Positions 28,367 through 36,131 of a stretch of 64,000 nucleotides of DNA are shown here, one piece after another. Source of the stretch: Streptomyces sp. DHE7-1 (GTDB taxonomy: Bacteria > Actinomycetota > Actinomycetes > Streptomycetales > Streptomycetaceae); contig JACJDG010000003.1 in NCBI GenBank assembly GCA_016432725.1, positions 2,914,001 to 2,978,000 of the forward strand, written 5' to 3'. The stretch's first letter is position 1; each line of letters begins with the position of its first letter. Both the position numbers and the translations under genes were made by a program. Below the pieces are notes generated by a model, which was not told the DNA's origin, did no database searches, and saw only the letters and a program-made list of their open reading frames with translations.

Positions 28367-29013
28367 AGTGGGACTGGAACGCCGTCGGCGACTTCATGCC
28401 GGACTTCTGGCACGGACTGCTGGTCACCCTGCAGGCCCTGGTCCTCGGCTCGCTGCTCTCCTTCACCCTGGGACTGGTGTGGACGCTGCTGATGCGCGCG
28501 CCGTCCCGGTGGGTGCGCTGGCCGGTCGGGGTGGTCACGGAGTTCGTGCGCAACACCCCGCTGCTGGTCCAGCTGTTCTTCCTCTTCTACGTGCTGCCCG
28601 AGTGGGGTCTGACCTTCTCGGCGCTGGCCACCGGCGTCGTCGCGATCGGCCTGCACTACTCGACGTACACGATGCAGGTCTACCGGGCCGGCATCGAGGC
28701 GGTGCCCGTCGGCCAGTGGGAGGCGGCGACGGCACTGAACCTGCCGCGGCGGCGCACCTGGACCGCGGTGATCCTGCCGCAGGCGATCCGCCGGGTGATC
28801 CCCGCGCTCGGCAACTACGTGATCTCCATGCTGAAGGACACGCCGATGCTGATGGTGATCACCGTGCTGGAGATGCTCGGCCGGGCCCGGCTCTTCTCCC
28901 AGCAGCACTTCCAGTTCACCGAGCCGCTCACCGTGATCGGTGTGGCCTTCATCCTCATTTCCTACCTGGCCTCCCTTCTTCTGCGAGCCCTGGAGCGACG
29001 TCTTGTCCGCTGA
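28363..29013 (+). CDS. ehuD: EhuD-like ABC transporter permease
   Basis: This is the second permease of the importer, 216 residues. It has the same HisM/GlnP topology (LVTLQALVLGSLLSFTLGLVWTLL, TPLLVQLFFLFYVLP). Its EAA loop is YRAGIEAVPVGQWEAATALNLPR. The start overlaps the previous gene by four bases, and its end overlaps the likely TTG start of the ATPase gene. It should form a heterodimeric channel with EhuC. Confidence 0.9.
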   Translation: MKWDWNAVGDFMPDFWHGLLVTLQALVLGSLLSFTLGLVWTLLMRAPSRWVRWPVGVVTEFVRNTPLLVQLFFLFYVLPEWGLTFSALATGVVAIGLHYSTYTMQVYRAGIEAVPVGQWEAATALNLPRRRTWTAVILPQAIRRVIPALGNYVISMLKDTPMLMVITVLEMLGRARLFSQQHFQFTEPLTVIGVAFILISYLASLLLRALERRLVR

Positions 29014-29797
29014 CCCCCTGATGAAAGAACCCGACGCGGGCTCCGGCCCTCTCACGGCCGGGGGTGAGCTGATCCGTCTGGAGGAGGTCACCAAGCGTTT
29101 CGGGACGAACACCGTGCTCGACCGGCTGAACTTCTCCGTCGACGCCGGCAAGCACGTGACGCTGATCGGCCCCTCCGGGTCGGGCAAGACCACGATCCTG
29201 CGGCTGCTGATGACCCTCACCAAGCCGGACGAGGGCACCATCACCGTCGACGGGGAGCGGCTGTTCCCGGCCCCGGAGAAGCAGGTCCGGGAGGCCCGCA
29301 AGAAGATCGGGATGGTGTTCCAGCAGTTCAACCTGTTCCCGAACATGACCGTGCTGCGCAACCTCACCGAGGCGCCGGTCCAGGTGCTGGGCCTGTCGAA
29401 GGACGAGGCCGAGGCACGCGCCCGGGAGCTGCTGGAGCTGGTGGGGCTCGCCGACAAGTGCGACGCGCGGCCGGCCATGCTCTCCGGCGGACAGCAGCAG
29501 CGGGTGGCGATCGCCCGGGCGCTGGCGATGCGGCCGCGGGTGCTGCTGCTGGACGAGGTGACCTCCGCGCTCGACCCCGAGCTCGTCGCGGGCGTACTCG
29601 ACCTGCTCAGGGACATCGCCCGCACCACCGACATCACGATGCTCTGCGTGACCCACGAGATGAACTTCGCCCGGGACATCTCCGACCAGGTGCTCATGTT
29701 CGACTCCGGCCGGGTGATCGAGTCGGGGCCGCCGGAGCAGATCTTCGGGGATCCGGAGCAGGAGCGTACGCGGGAATTCCTCAGCGCGGTGCTGTGA
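29003..29797 (+). CDS. ehuA: EhuA-like ABC transporter ATP-binding protein
   Basis: This is the ATPase of the importer, about 264 residues. Walker A is GPSGSGKTT, the Q-loop is MVFQQFNLFPNMTV, the signature is MLSGGQQQRVAIARAL, and Walker B is VLLLDEVTSALDPE with the H-loop in CVTHEMNFARDI. The TTG at 29003 is preferred because GGAG lies seven bases upstream; an ATG at 29021 is the alternative and would shorten the protein by six residues. A small GCCGT/ACGGC hairpin follows the stop. Confidence 0.92.
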   Translation: MSADPLMKEPDAGSGPLTAGGELIRLEEVTKRFGTNTVLDRLNFSVDAGKHVTLIGPSGSGKTTILRLLMTLTKPDEGTITVDGERLFPAPEKQVREARKKIGMVFQQFNLFPNMTVLRNLTEAPVQVLGLSKDEAEARARELLELVGLADKCDARPAMLSGGQQQRVAIARALAMRPRVLLLDEVTSALDPELVAGVLDLLRDIARTTDITMLCVTHEMNFARDISDQVLMFDSGRVIESGPPEQIFGDPEQERTREFLSAVL

Positions 29798-29849
29798 CCC
29801 CCCGCCGTGAAAACGGCAACAGCCGAGGTCCCGGCACTGGGCGATGACC

Positions 29850-29863
29850 CTGGCATATGCCAG
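29850..29863. promoter_or_regulatory. CTGGCATATGCCAG palindrome upstream of IclR-type gene
   Basis: This is a perfect 14-bp palindrome in the space between ehuA and the regulator gene, 141-154 bp before the GTG start. It shares the GGCATATGCC core with the palindrome at 16741-16750. It is a candidate operator, possibly for the adjacent regulator. Confidence 0.55.
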
Positions 29864-30003
29864 AGGGTCTGAGTCCCAGATGGGAGGGGCGTGCGGGCGG
29901 CACAATCTCGCCAACACCCTCTCCCTGCCGGGCCTTTGCCCGTTATCGTGGTATCGATCCGACCGACCGGAATCACGGCCACAGAGCGAGCCAGGGGGAC
30001 ACC

Positions 30004-30762
30004 GTGGCGCTGATGAACGAGCCGACCGCTCCGTACCACTCCGCCCACGACGCGCTGCGCGTACTGGAGACCGTGGCACGTCATCCCGCAGGCGTCACCG
30101 AGGCCGAGCTGTCCCACCAAACCGCCCTGGACCCCGAGCGGCTGACCGCGCTGCTGCGCATGCTGCGCCGCGAGGGCTACGTCGAGCAGATCACCGACGG
30201 GGCGTACGTCACCGGCGAGACCCTGCGCCGCCTCACCTCGGCGCACGAGCGCGAGGGCGCCCTGCGGGACAAGCTCCAGCACACCCTGGACCGGCTGCGG
30301 GACTCCGTGGGCGCCGCCGTCTACATCAGCCGGTACGTGGACGGCGAGGTCACGGTCACCCAGTACGCCGCCGGACCCGGCACGCCGGCGGTCAACGAGT
30401 GGGTGGACTTCCGCTTCTCCGCCCACGCCACCGCCGTCGGCAAGAGCCTGCTGACCCAGCTCGACCACAACGCCCGCCGCGACCACCTGTCCCGGCACAA
30501 GATGGCCCGGCTCACCTCGCGCACCATCACCAGCGACAAGCTGCTGCTCTCCCGCCTGGAGTCGCAGCCGCCGACGGTGCCGGTCCTGGACCTCCAGGAG
30601 TACGCGATCGGCACGGTCTGCGCCGCCGTCCCGATCACCGCCGGCTCGACGGTCGGCTGCCTGGCGCTCTCGCTCCCGGTGGAGCACGCGCACCGCCTGA
30701 AGCAGGCCGCGGACACCCTGAACCGGAGCGCGGCGCCGGTCCTGCTGTCCCTCGCGATCTAG
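30004..30762 (+). CDS. IclR-family transcriptional regulator
   Basis: This is a regulator of 252 residues with an N-terminal winged helix (residues about 10-70, ALRVLETVARHPAGVTEAELS and RLTALLRMLRREGYVEQI). A C-terminal effector domain follows (VGAAVYISRYVDGEVTV, FRFSAHATAVGKSLLTQL, EYAIGTVCAAVPI, GCLALSLP), as in IclR. The GTG at 30004 follows a GGGGGA ribosome site; the ATG at 30013 is less well placed. It is downstream of and parallel to the Ehu importer operon, so it is the most likely local regulator of the catabolic block. Confidence 0.85.
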   Translation: MALMNEPTAPYHSAHDALRVLETVARHPAGVTEAELSHQTALDPERLTALLRMLRREGYVEQITDGAYVTGETLRRLTSAHEREGALRDKLQHTLDRLRDSVGAAVYISRYVDGEVTVTQYAAGPGTPAVNEWVDFRFSAHATAVGKSLLTQLDHNARRDHLSRHKMARLTSRTITSDKLLLSRLESQPPTVPVLDLQEYAIGTVCAAVPITAGSTVGCLALSLPVEHAHRLKQAADTLNRSAAPVLLSLAI

Positions 30763-30848
30763 CCGCTCCCGGGTGGTCAGGAGCACCTCCCGGGACCAGG
30801 TAGTATTTTCTTCGTCGCCGGCCGCGGTAAGCGGAAGGCGGGAGTCAT

Positions 30849-30922
30849 GCGCCGCTAGCTCAGTTGGTTAGAGCAGCTGACTCTTAATCAGCGGGTCCGG
30901 GGTTCGAGTCCCTGGCGGCGCA
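30849..30922 (+). tRNA. tRNA-Lys (CTT), copy 2
   Basis: The 74 nt are identical to the copy at 17404 in acceptor stem, anticodon loop (ACTCTTAAT) and T-arm. It has different flanks from copies 1 and 3, with its own terminator hairpin, so it is not part of the 190-bp repeat. Confidence 0.97.
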
Positions 30923-30927
30923 CAGAT

Positions 30928-30959
30928 GAAGGGCCCCTCGCCTCGGCGAGGGGCCCTTC
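30928..30959 (+). terminator. Hairpin terminator after tRNA-Lys copy 2
   Basis: GAAGGGCCCCTCGCC (30928-30942) is followed by a two-base gap and the exact complement GGCGAGGGGCCCTTC (30945-30959). It begins six bases after the tRNA. Confidence 0.88.
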
Positions 30960-31013
30960 GGCGTTGCCGGCGTGCCCGGAGCCGGCGGGCGGTCCACCGC
31001 CGGCCCGCACGGA

Positions 31014-31480
31014 TCACGGCATCAGGCCGCCCGCCTCCGTGAACATGACGTGGGCCACGACGATGAAGACCGAGCAGAAGGCGATGCACACCCCGAGGAA
31101 GGCCAGCCCGAAGCCGGTGCCGACGGCGAGCCTGGCGCGGGACGGCGGGAGCGCGGTGGCCAGGTGGGGCTGCTCCGCGAGGTACCGCACGGTGACGAAG
31201 TCACCCTCGAGCACGGTCGCGGGACCGTCCGCCTCCTCGAATCGCCGGGTGCGGCCGTCACGGGTGGTGAACTCGTAGACGTGGTGGACGGTCGTCCGCA
31301 CGGACGTGTCCCCGCCGCCCCGCTGGTCGTCGTGTACATCCGCAGACAGCGGGCCTCCGCGGTCAGCCCGTGCTTCCACGTCCTGCTGATCCGCCGGGCG
31401 CGGCGCAGCAGCAGGTACGCGGCGAACCCGAAGCCCGCGATCATGAGGCAGGGCACGACGTAGAAGAGCAGTTCCATCAT
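31014..31480 (-). CDS. DUF3592-type membrane protein (one apparent frameshift)
   Basis: This small membrane protein of about 155 residues begins MMELLFYVVPCLMIAGFGFAAYLLLRR. A middle soluble segment (VYEFTTRDGRTRRFEEADGPATVLEGDFVTVRYL) has the DUF3592 pattern. A C-terminal membrane segment follows (GLAFLGVCIAFCSVFIVVAHVMF). One missing G in the run near 31317-31325 joins the two frames. The function is unknown. A second DUF3592-like gene lies at 54305. Confidence 0.75.
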
Positions 31481-31599
31481 GAGGTTCCCCCGAGGTCGGT
31501 ACACCGCCGTCGGTCGGACGGCGTGGCGGGAACCTACCCGGCGGTAGGGCCGGCCGGCCTCAAGGGAACCTCAGTTTCCGTGCTGTACCGGAACGATGC

Positions 31600-32205
31600 T
31601 CAGAAGGTGACGTCGGAGCAGGCGTAGAACGCGTTGCCCGTGTCGGCGACGGTCCACACCGCGAGGACGACGTGGTGACCGCTCAGTCCGGACGGCAGGG
31701 TGCCGCTGTGGCTGAGCGTGGCCGGCGGGCGCTGGCCGTTGTAGGGCACCGTCAGGAACGGGGTGAGGTTGAGATCCGAGCGGGACAGGGCGTGGTTCTG
31801 GTTCCAGCCCGGCTTGGTGACGTAGTACTTGAAGTCCGTCGTGGCGTGCATGGCGGTGAACTGCCAGCGGAACGTGTACGACTGACCACCGGTCACCCGG
31901 GTGGTGGGCCAGGCCGCGCCGGACGGGGTCTTCGGTGCGCTGAGCTGGGCGAACTGGCTGAGGCCGCCGTTGCAGAGCTGGCCGTCCGCGGGTCCGGCGG
32001 CCGGGAAGCCCTTGGGGCCCTCGACGCTCTGCGGCTCCCACTGGATGGAGCCGCAGTTCGTCACGGTGCCGTTCTGGCAGAGCTTCTGCCTGCTGATGGG
32101 GAGGTCCGTGTAGCCGTGCCCGCTGGCGCCGCCGGTGGAGAGCGCGAAGGCTCCGGCGGTCGCCGCACCGAGCACGACTGCGGTCAACTTGGTCTTGGTG
32201 CGCAT
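31600..32205 (-). CDS. AA10 lytic polysaccharide monooxygenase
   Basis: This is a secreted copper enzyme that oxidatively cleaves chitin (or cellulose), 201 residues. The signal peptide (TKLTAVVLGAATAGAFALSTGGASG) should be cut so that His30 becomes residue 1 (HGYTDLPISR), forming half of the histidine brace. The second His is in FTAMHATTDFKYY. Other family features are four Cys (KLCQNG, TNCGS, QLCNGG, YACSD) and the axial aromatic near the C-terminus (GNAFYACSDVTF). It has no binding module, so it is a single-domain LPMO like S. lividans LPMO10E, which is encoded near cslA-glxA. A near-perfect DasR site is centred about 60 bp upstream of the start. Confidence 0.95.
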   Translation of the reverse strand: MRTKTKLTAVVLGAATAGAFALSTGGASGHGYTDLPISRQKLCQNGTVTNCGSIQWEPQSVEGPKGFPAAGPADGQLCNGGLSQFAQLSAPKTPSGAAWPTTRVTGGQSYTFRWQFTAMHATTDFKYYVTKPGWNQNHALSRSDLNLTPFLTVPYNGQRPPATLSHSGTLPSGLSGHHVVLAVWTVADTGNAFYACSDVTF

Positions 32206-32262
32206 GCTGCCGCTCCTGGAGAACGTGGGGGATGTTCACTGAGCCGAGCTGAGCCGTGCAGT

Positions 32263-32274
32263 AGGTCTAGACCA
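32263..32274. promoter_or_regulatory. DasR-responsive element (dre) upstream of LPMO
   Basis: AGGTCTAGACCA matches 11 of 12 bases of the DasR core TGGTCTAGACCA and includes the perfect centre GGTCTAGACC. It is 58-69 bp upstream of the LPMO start codon. DasR repression relieved by GlcN-6-P-type signals is known for chitin genes; here it is inferred. Confidence 0.85.
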
Positions 32275-32345
32275 AGTCCCAGATTATTGCCGTCACTTGA
32301 CTGTGTCCATATCAAGAGAGGCGTCCGGACCGATCCGATGCCCGG

Positions 32346-33485
32346 TCAGACCCGCTCCCCGCGCCCCGAGCAGAACGCCACCGTCAGGTCCCGGACGAGC
32401 ACCTTGCGCTCGTAGTCGTCGAGTTCGACCAGGCCACGCATGGTCAGCCGGGTCACCGTGTCCTCCACCGAGTCCACCACCGAGTTGAGCATCCCGGCCC
32501 GCTCCCGGGCGTCCAGCGCCGCGATCCGGCGCCGGTCCATCGCGGCGGCGACCTCGGGGGCGTACTCCACCCGGACCGGCTGCGCCGAGAAGACCTCCAG
32601 CCCGATCGGCGCCGCGTCCGCCACCACCAGACGGGTCAGCGCCTCCCCGGCCGCCGCCACCCCGCCGCCCGCCCCGGCCGGCATCTCCACCGGCACCCGG
32701 GCGAGCGCCGCCTCCACGCACTCCCGCAGGTAGGTCTCGTGGTCGTCGATGCCGAGCACGGCCCGCGCGGTGTCCCGCACCCGCCACACCACCAGCACCA
32801 CCACCCGCAGCGCCACGCCGTTGGCGTCCGACGCCGGCATCACCTCGCTGCGCCAGTGCCGCAGCCGCACATCGACCCGGCGGCGGCGCAGCAGCGGGTT
32901 CACCCAGAGCAGGCCGGTGCGCCGGACCGTTCCCCGGTAGCGGCCGAACAGCCCGAGCAACCGGGCCTGTCCGGTGCGGCCCCGGGCCAGCCCGCCGAAG
33001 CCGAGCGCACCGAGCGCCCCGGACCCGGCGAACGCCGCCCACTGCGCCGGACCGAGCCCGGCGCCGGTGTACGGCGGCAGACGCAGCGCCCCCGCGGCGA
33101 GCGGCGGCAGGACGCCCGCCCACCACGAGGTGACCAGGCCGCCCATGAGCCCGCCCGCCCCGGCCAGCACCCCGGCCAGACCGGGCAGCACCCGCGCCGG
33201 GCGCTCCGCCAGTTCCGGGTCGAGCCGCGGCGCCGTACGGCTGCGGGCCGGGACGGGGCGCCGGAGCCGCGGCTGCTCGCCGGTGCCCTGCCGGCGGGCC
33301 ACCACCGCGGGCCGCACCGGCACCGACATCGCCTCCGGTTCGTCGCGGAACAGCAGATGGACGGGGATCTCGGTGGTCGCCTCGTTCTGGATCAGCCGGG
33401 CCGGACGGGTGGCCGTGCCACCCGCCGGGCGTCCGCTCTCCGGCTGCTCCTCGGACTCCGACGTGTGTGACGTGGTCGTACTCAT
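32346..33485 (-). CDS. SPFH/Band 7 domain membrane protein
   Basis: This is a membrane-associated scaffold-type protein of 379 residues. The N-terminal 110 residues are polar and disordered-looking. A hydrophobic region (about 110-170, GLAGVLAGAGGLMGGLVTSWWAGVLPPLAAGAL and a second segment) leads to the SPFH fold (GLLWVNPLL, VDVRLRHWRSEVMPASDANGVALRVVVLVVWRVRDTARAVL, ECVEAALARVP). A helical tail comes last (RIAALDARERAGMLNSVVDSVEDTV). SPFH proteins organise membrane domains and protease complexes. It lies in a run with the LPMO, an NlpC/P60 hydrolase and cslA-glxA, so an envelope role is plausible but unproved. Confidence 0.85.
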   Translation of the reverse strand: MSTTTSHTSESEEQPESGRPAGGTATRPARLIQNEATTEIPVHLLFRDEPEAMSVPVRPAVVARRQGTGEQPRLRRPVPARSRTAPRLDPELAERPARVLPGLAGVLAGAGGLMGGLVTSWWAGVLPPLAAGALRLPPYTGAGLGPAQWAAFAGSGALGALGFGGLARGRTGQARLLGLFGRYRGTVRRTGLLWVNPLLRRRRVDVRLRHWRSEVMPASDANGVALRVVVLVVWRVRDTARAVLGIDDHETYLRECVEAALARVPVEMPAGAGGGVAAAGEALTRLVVADAAPIGLEVFSAQPVRVEYAPEVAAAMDRRRIAALDARERAGMLNSVVDSVEDTVTRLTMRGLVELDDYERKVLVRDLTVAFCSGRGERV

Positions 33486-33603
33486 GCGTGCTCCAGCCTC
33501 CGCGCCAGATGCGTCATGACAGTGAGAAAGGGTGGGACGGGAACGGTCGGGACTGACGGGGGCCCGGCGGGACGAGCGGCCGGGACGACGGGGGAACGGG
33601 TGC

Positions 33604-34670
33604 CTACGAGAACAGGCGGCGCCAGGTCTCCGGGCCCGGGTAGCCGTCCGCGGCGCCGCCGCGCCAGCCCTGGCCGCGCTGGAAGGCCTCCACGGCCCGC
33701 CGGTCCGCGTCGCCCCAGCGCGGACCGGGCCCGCCGGGGTAGAAGCGGCCGAACCCCTTCTGCACCAGCCGCTCCCCCAGCTCGGTCACGTACGGGTTGG
33801 CCTCGCCCGGGCGGAACCGGGCCCGGCCGGGATAGCCGGGCACCCCGTGCGAGGCGGGCCGGGACGGGCCCGCCCGGCCGGTGACCGGCCGCGGCGCCTT
33901 GCCGTCGCTCGTCGCCTGCGCACCCGCGGTGTCCGCCACGACGCCCTTGTAGCGGTACGGGACGTACTTCGAGGTGTTGCTCCAGTACGGGTACGGCGTG
34001 GCCTGGGTGCGGGCGTGCGGGGCGTCTGCTCGTAGACCGTGTAGTAGGTGTGCGTGTAGTCCGTCCAGCCGCCGAAGATCACGACGTGGGAGCCGCTCTC
34101 GGGGTTGTCCGGGTTGTGGAAGAGCAGGATGTCGCCGGGCAGCAGCTCCTCCTTGGTGATCTTCACGCCGTACTGGTCGAGGCTGCCGGTCCACTCGTTG
34201 GAGCCCAGCCCCCACGCCATGGACACATAGCCCGAGCAGTCCTGCCGGTAACCGTCGGTCCAGTAGTCCTCCATGCTGTACGGCACCTTCGCGGCCACCC
34301 AGACCTTCGCCCGGTTGATGATCTGGGTCCGGGTGGCGGGGGGCGGGGCGGCCGGCGGCGTGGTGGCCGGATCGGGCAGGGGGCCGGCCGGACCGTGCAG
34401 CGGTGACTTGGCGCCCTGCGGGGTGGCCGGCTCGCCGTCCCCGGGGTCGCCGGGCCGGTGCGGGGACTGGGGCGCGGTGAGGGCGGCGGCCGGAGTGAGC
34501 GCGCCGAGCGCGGCGGACGCGGCGGCGGCCACGATCACGACACCCCGGGCCGCCAGGTGGCCGCCCAGGCGCCCGGACAGCGGGCGGGAGCCGGCCCGCC
34601 GCGCGTGGACGCAGGCCGGACAGTCGCAGTCGCGCCCGGGGTCGACCTCTTCGAACGCCGGAGCCGTCAT
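33604..34670 (-). CDS. NlpC/P60-like cell-wall hydrolase with peptidoglycan-binding-like C-terminus (one apparent frameshift)
   Basis: This is an envelope protein of about 355 residues. A short N-terminal Cys cluster (CDCPACVHAR) precedes a membrane segment (AARGVVIVAAAASAALGALTPAAA) and a Pro-rich linker. A cysteine hydrolase core follows, with QDCSGYVSMAWGLGS (catalytic Cys) and GSHVVIFGGW (His). The C-terminal part (ELGERLVQKGFGRFYPGGPGPRWGDADRRAVEAFQRGQGW) is a peptidoglycan-binding domain with the RaVEaFQr pattern. The frame shifts near 34020-34030, at YTVYEQ. The gene is directly upstream of tRNA-Lys copy 3, divergent, and is a known neighbour of cslA in Streptomyces. Confidence 0.85.
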
Positions 34671-34851
34671 GCGATCTGCCTCACATTCGGGGGAAATGTC
34701 CGCCAAGGTGCACGTTGATCAGTTTCACAACTGTCGTCACGGTGCGCATGTTGACGGTCCGAATGATGTACATCCCGTATGACCGGCTCCCCGTGCGCAG
34801 CACATGGTCGGGAGCACCCGCGCCGGTCGGGTAGAGTTCTCTCGTCAGCAG

Positions 34852-34925
34852 GCGCCGCTAGCTCAGTTGGTTAGAGCAGCTGACTCTTAATCAGCGGGTC
34901 CGGGGTTCGAGTCCCTGGCGGCGCA
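34852..34925 (+). tRNA. tRNA-Lys (CTT), copy 3
   Basis: The 74-nt sequence is identical to copies 1 and 2. Like copy 1, it is embedded in a longer repeat with the same downstream terminator. Confidence 0.97.
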
Positions 34926-34932
34926 CGATGAC

Positions 34933-34976
34933 GATGGCGAGGCGTGTTCGCGGAAAGCGCGAACCACCTCGCCATC
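34933..34976 (+). terminator. Hairpin terminator after tRNA-Lys copy 3
   Basis: This stem-loop is the same as at 17485-17528 (GATGGCGAGG with CCTCGCCATC, GTTCGCG with CGCGAAC), with GAAAG rather than TAAAG in the loop. Confidence 0.85.
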
Positions 34977-35099
34977 TCTGTTGTTGCGCGGCTTCGCCGC
35001 GCGTCGCGGGGGCTCCGCCACCCACACCCCCGCGCCACGGTGACCGGCGCCCTGAACCGGAACCCGGCCCTCCCCCGATTGGCCGGATACCCTCTCGCC

Positions 35100-35957
35100 A
35101 TGGCAGCCCGGGACCTGCAGGAGCGGATCAAGAAGCTCATCGTCGACCGACGGCTGCCCTCGGGCGCCCCGCTGCCGACCGAGCCCGAGCTGATGGAGCT
35201 CCTCGGGGCGAGCCGGAACTCGGTGCGCGAGGCACTGAAGGCGCTCCAGGCGATGGGCATCGTGGAGATCCGGCACGGGTTCGGCACCTACGTGGGGCCG
35301 ATGTCGCTCGCCCCCATGATCGAGGGCCTCGCCTTCCGCACGGTCGCCGGGCACTACCGGGGCGAGGACTCCCTGCTGCAACTCCTGGAACTGCGCGAGG
35401 CCGTCGAGACCGGACTGGTGTCGCGGCTGGCCGGGCGGCTGCCGGAGTCCGACCTCGTTGAACTGGAAGCCCTCGTCACCCGTATGGATCAGGAGGCCGC
35501 CGAAGGGGCGGGCCTCGCCGAGACCGACCGCGCCTTTCACGCCACCCTCTACCGGGGGCTGGACAACGTGCTGCTGAGCGAGGTGCTGGAGGCGTTCTGG
35601 GACGCCTTCCACCGCGTCCGGCGGGATCTGCTGGAGGTGCCGCAGGACCCGCGGGTCACCTGCCGGCAGCACCGGGAGATCCTGGACGCGGTCAGGTCCG
35701 GCGATTCCCTGCGGGCGGAGGAGGCCATACGGGACCACTTCGGCCATGTCCGCGCCCGGCTCTCCCCCACCGGCGCACCCGAGCCCCCGAACAACACCCG
35801 CGCCACAACCAGCGGGTTTGACCGGTTAACTCCATGTTTCCCGTCTTGCGATCACGCCGGACGCCGTAGAACCCTGTCTGCCACGAAGCCGCGCGTCAGC
35901 GGCTGCCGGGGGAAGCAACCGGTTGCCGGCCGGCGGGGAGGGGGCCCCGCTCAGTGA
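35100..35957 (+). CDS. GntR/FadR-family regulator (C-terminal end uncertain)
   Basis: This is a transcription factor with an N-terminal winged helix (residues about 5-70, LPTEPELMELLGASRNSVREALKALQAMGIVEIRHGFGTYV). A FadR-type all-helical effector domain follows (LLQLLELREAVETGLVSRLAG, FHATLYRGLDN, CRQHREILDAVRSGD and AEEAIRDHFGHVRARL), which carries the usual Asp/His metal positions. The family normally ends about where SPTGAPEPPNN begins (near residue 230). The remaining 50 residues look non-coding, and one missing C near 35763-35767 would give a stop at 35819-35821. The effector is unknown. It is about 175 bp upstream of cslA in the same orientation. Confidence 0.85.
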   Translation: MAARDLQERIKKLIVDRRLPSGAPLPTEPELMELLGASRNSVREALKALQAMGIVEIRHGFGTYVGPMSLAPMIEGLAFRTVAGHYRGEDSLLQLLELREAVETGLVSRLAGRLPESDLVELEALVTRMDQEAAEGAGLAETDRAFHATLYRGLDNVLLSEVLEAFWDAFHRVRRDLLEVPQDPRVTCRQHREILDAVRSGDSLRAEEAIRDHFGHVRARLSPTGAPEPPNNTRATTSGFDRLTPCFPSCDHAGRRRTLSATKPRVSGCRGKQPVAGRRGGGPAQ

Positions 35958-36131
35958 GCGGATGCCGAGGGGGCATCATGCAACCGGAAGGGCGTGATCC
36001 CGTGTCTATAAGGTGTGCAGGACATGGTGACTGCGACCACCACTGTGTCCGCCTGTGACGGCCGAGGGGACCCCGACCGGGCGGTATAAGACCGACGAAA
36101 CACGCGGTGACTCGCGTGCGGGGGATGACTC

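Larger units (their letters stand above)
34843..35032 (+). repeat. 190-bp direct repeat, copy 2 (tRNA-Lys plus downstream hairpins)
   Basis: This block matches 17395-17584 with three differences noticed. It starts eight or nine bases before the tRNA (CGTCAGCAG) and ends at CACACCCCCG. It has the same orientation as copy 1, 17,448 bp away. Confidence 0.9.

Noticed and set aside
22198..29797. Complete ectoine degradation operon
   Set aside because: The importer is Ehu-like, but the ectoine hydrolase, deacetylase and aminotransferase genes are not present in the window.
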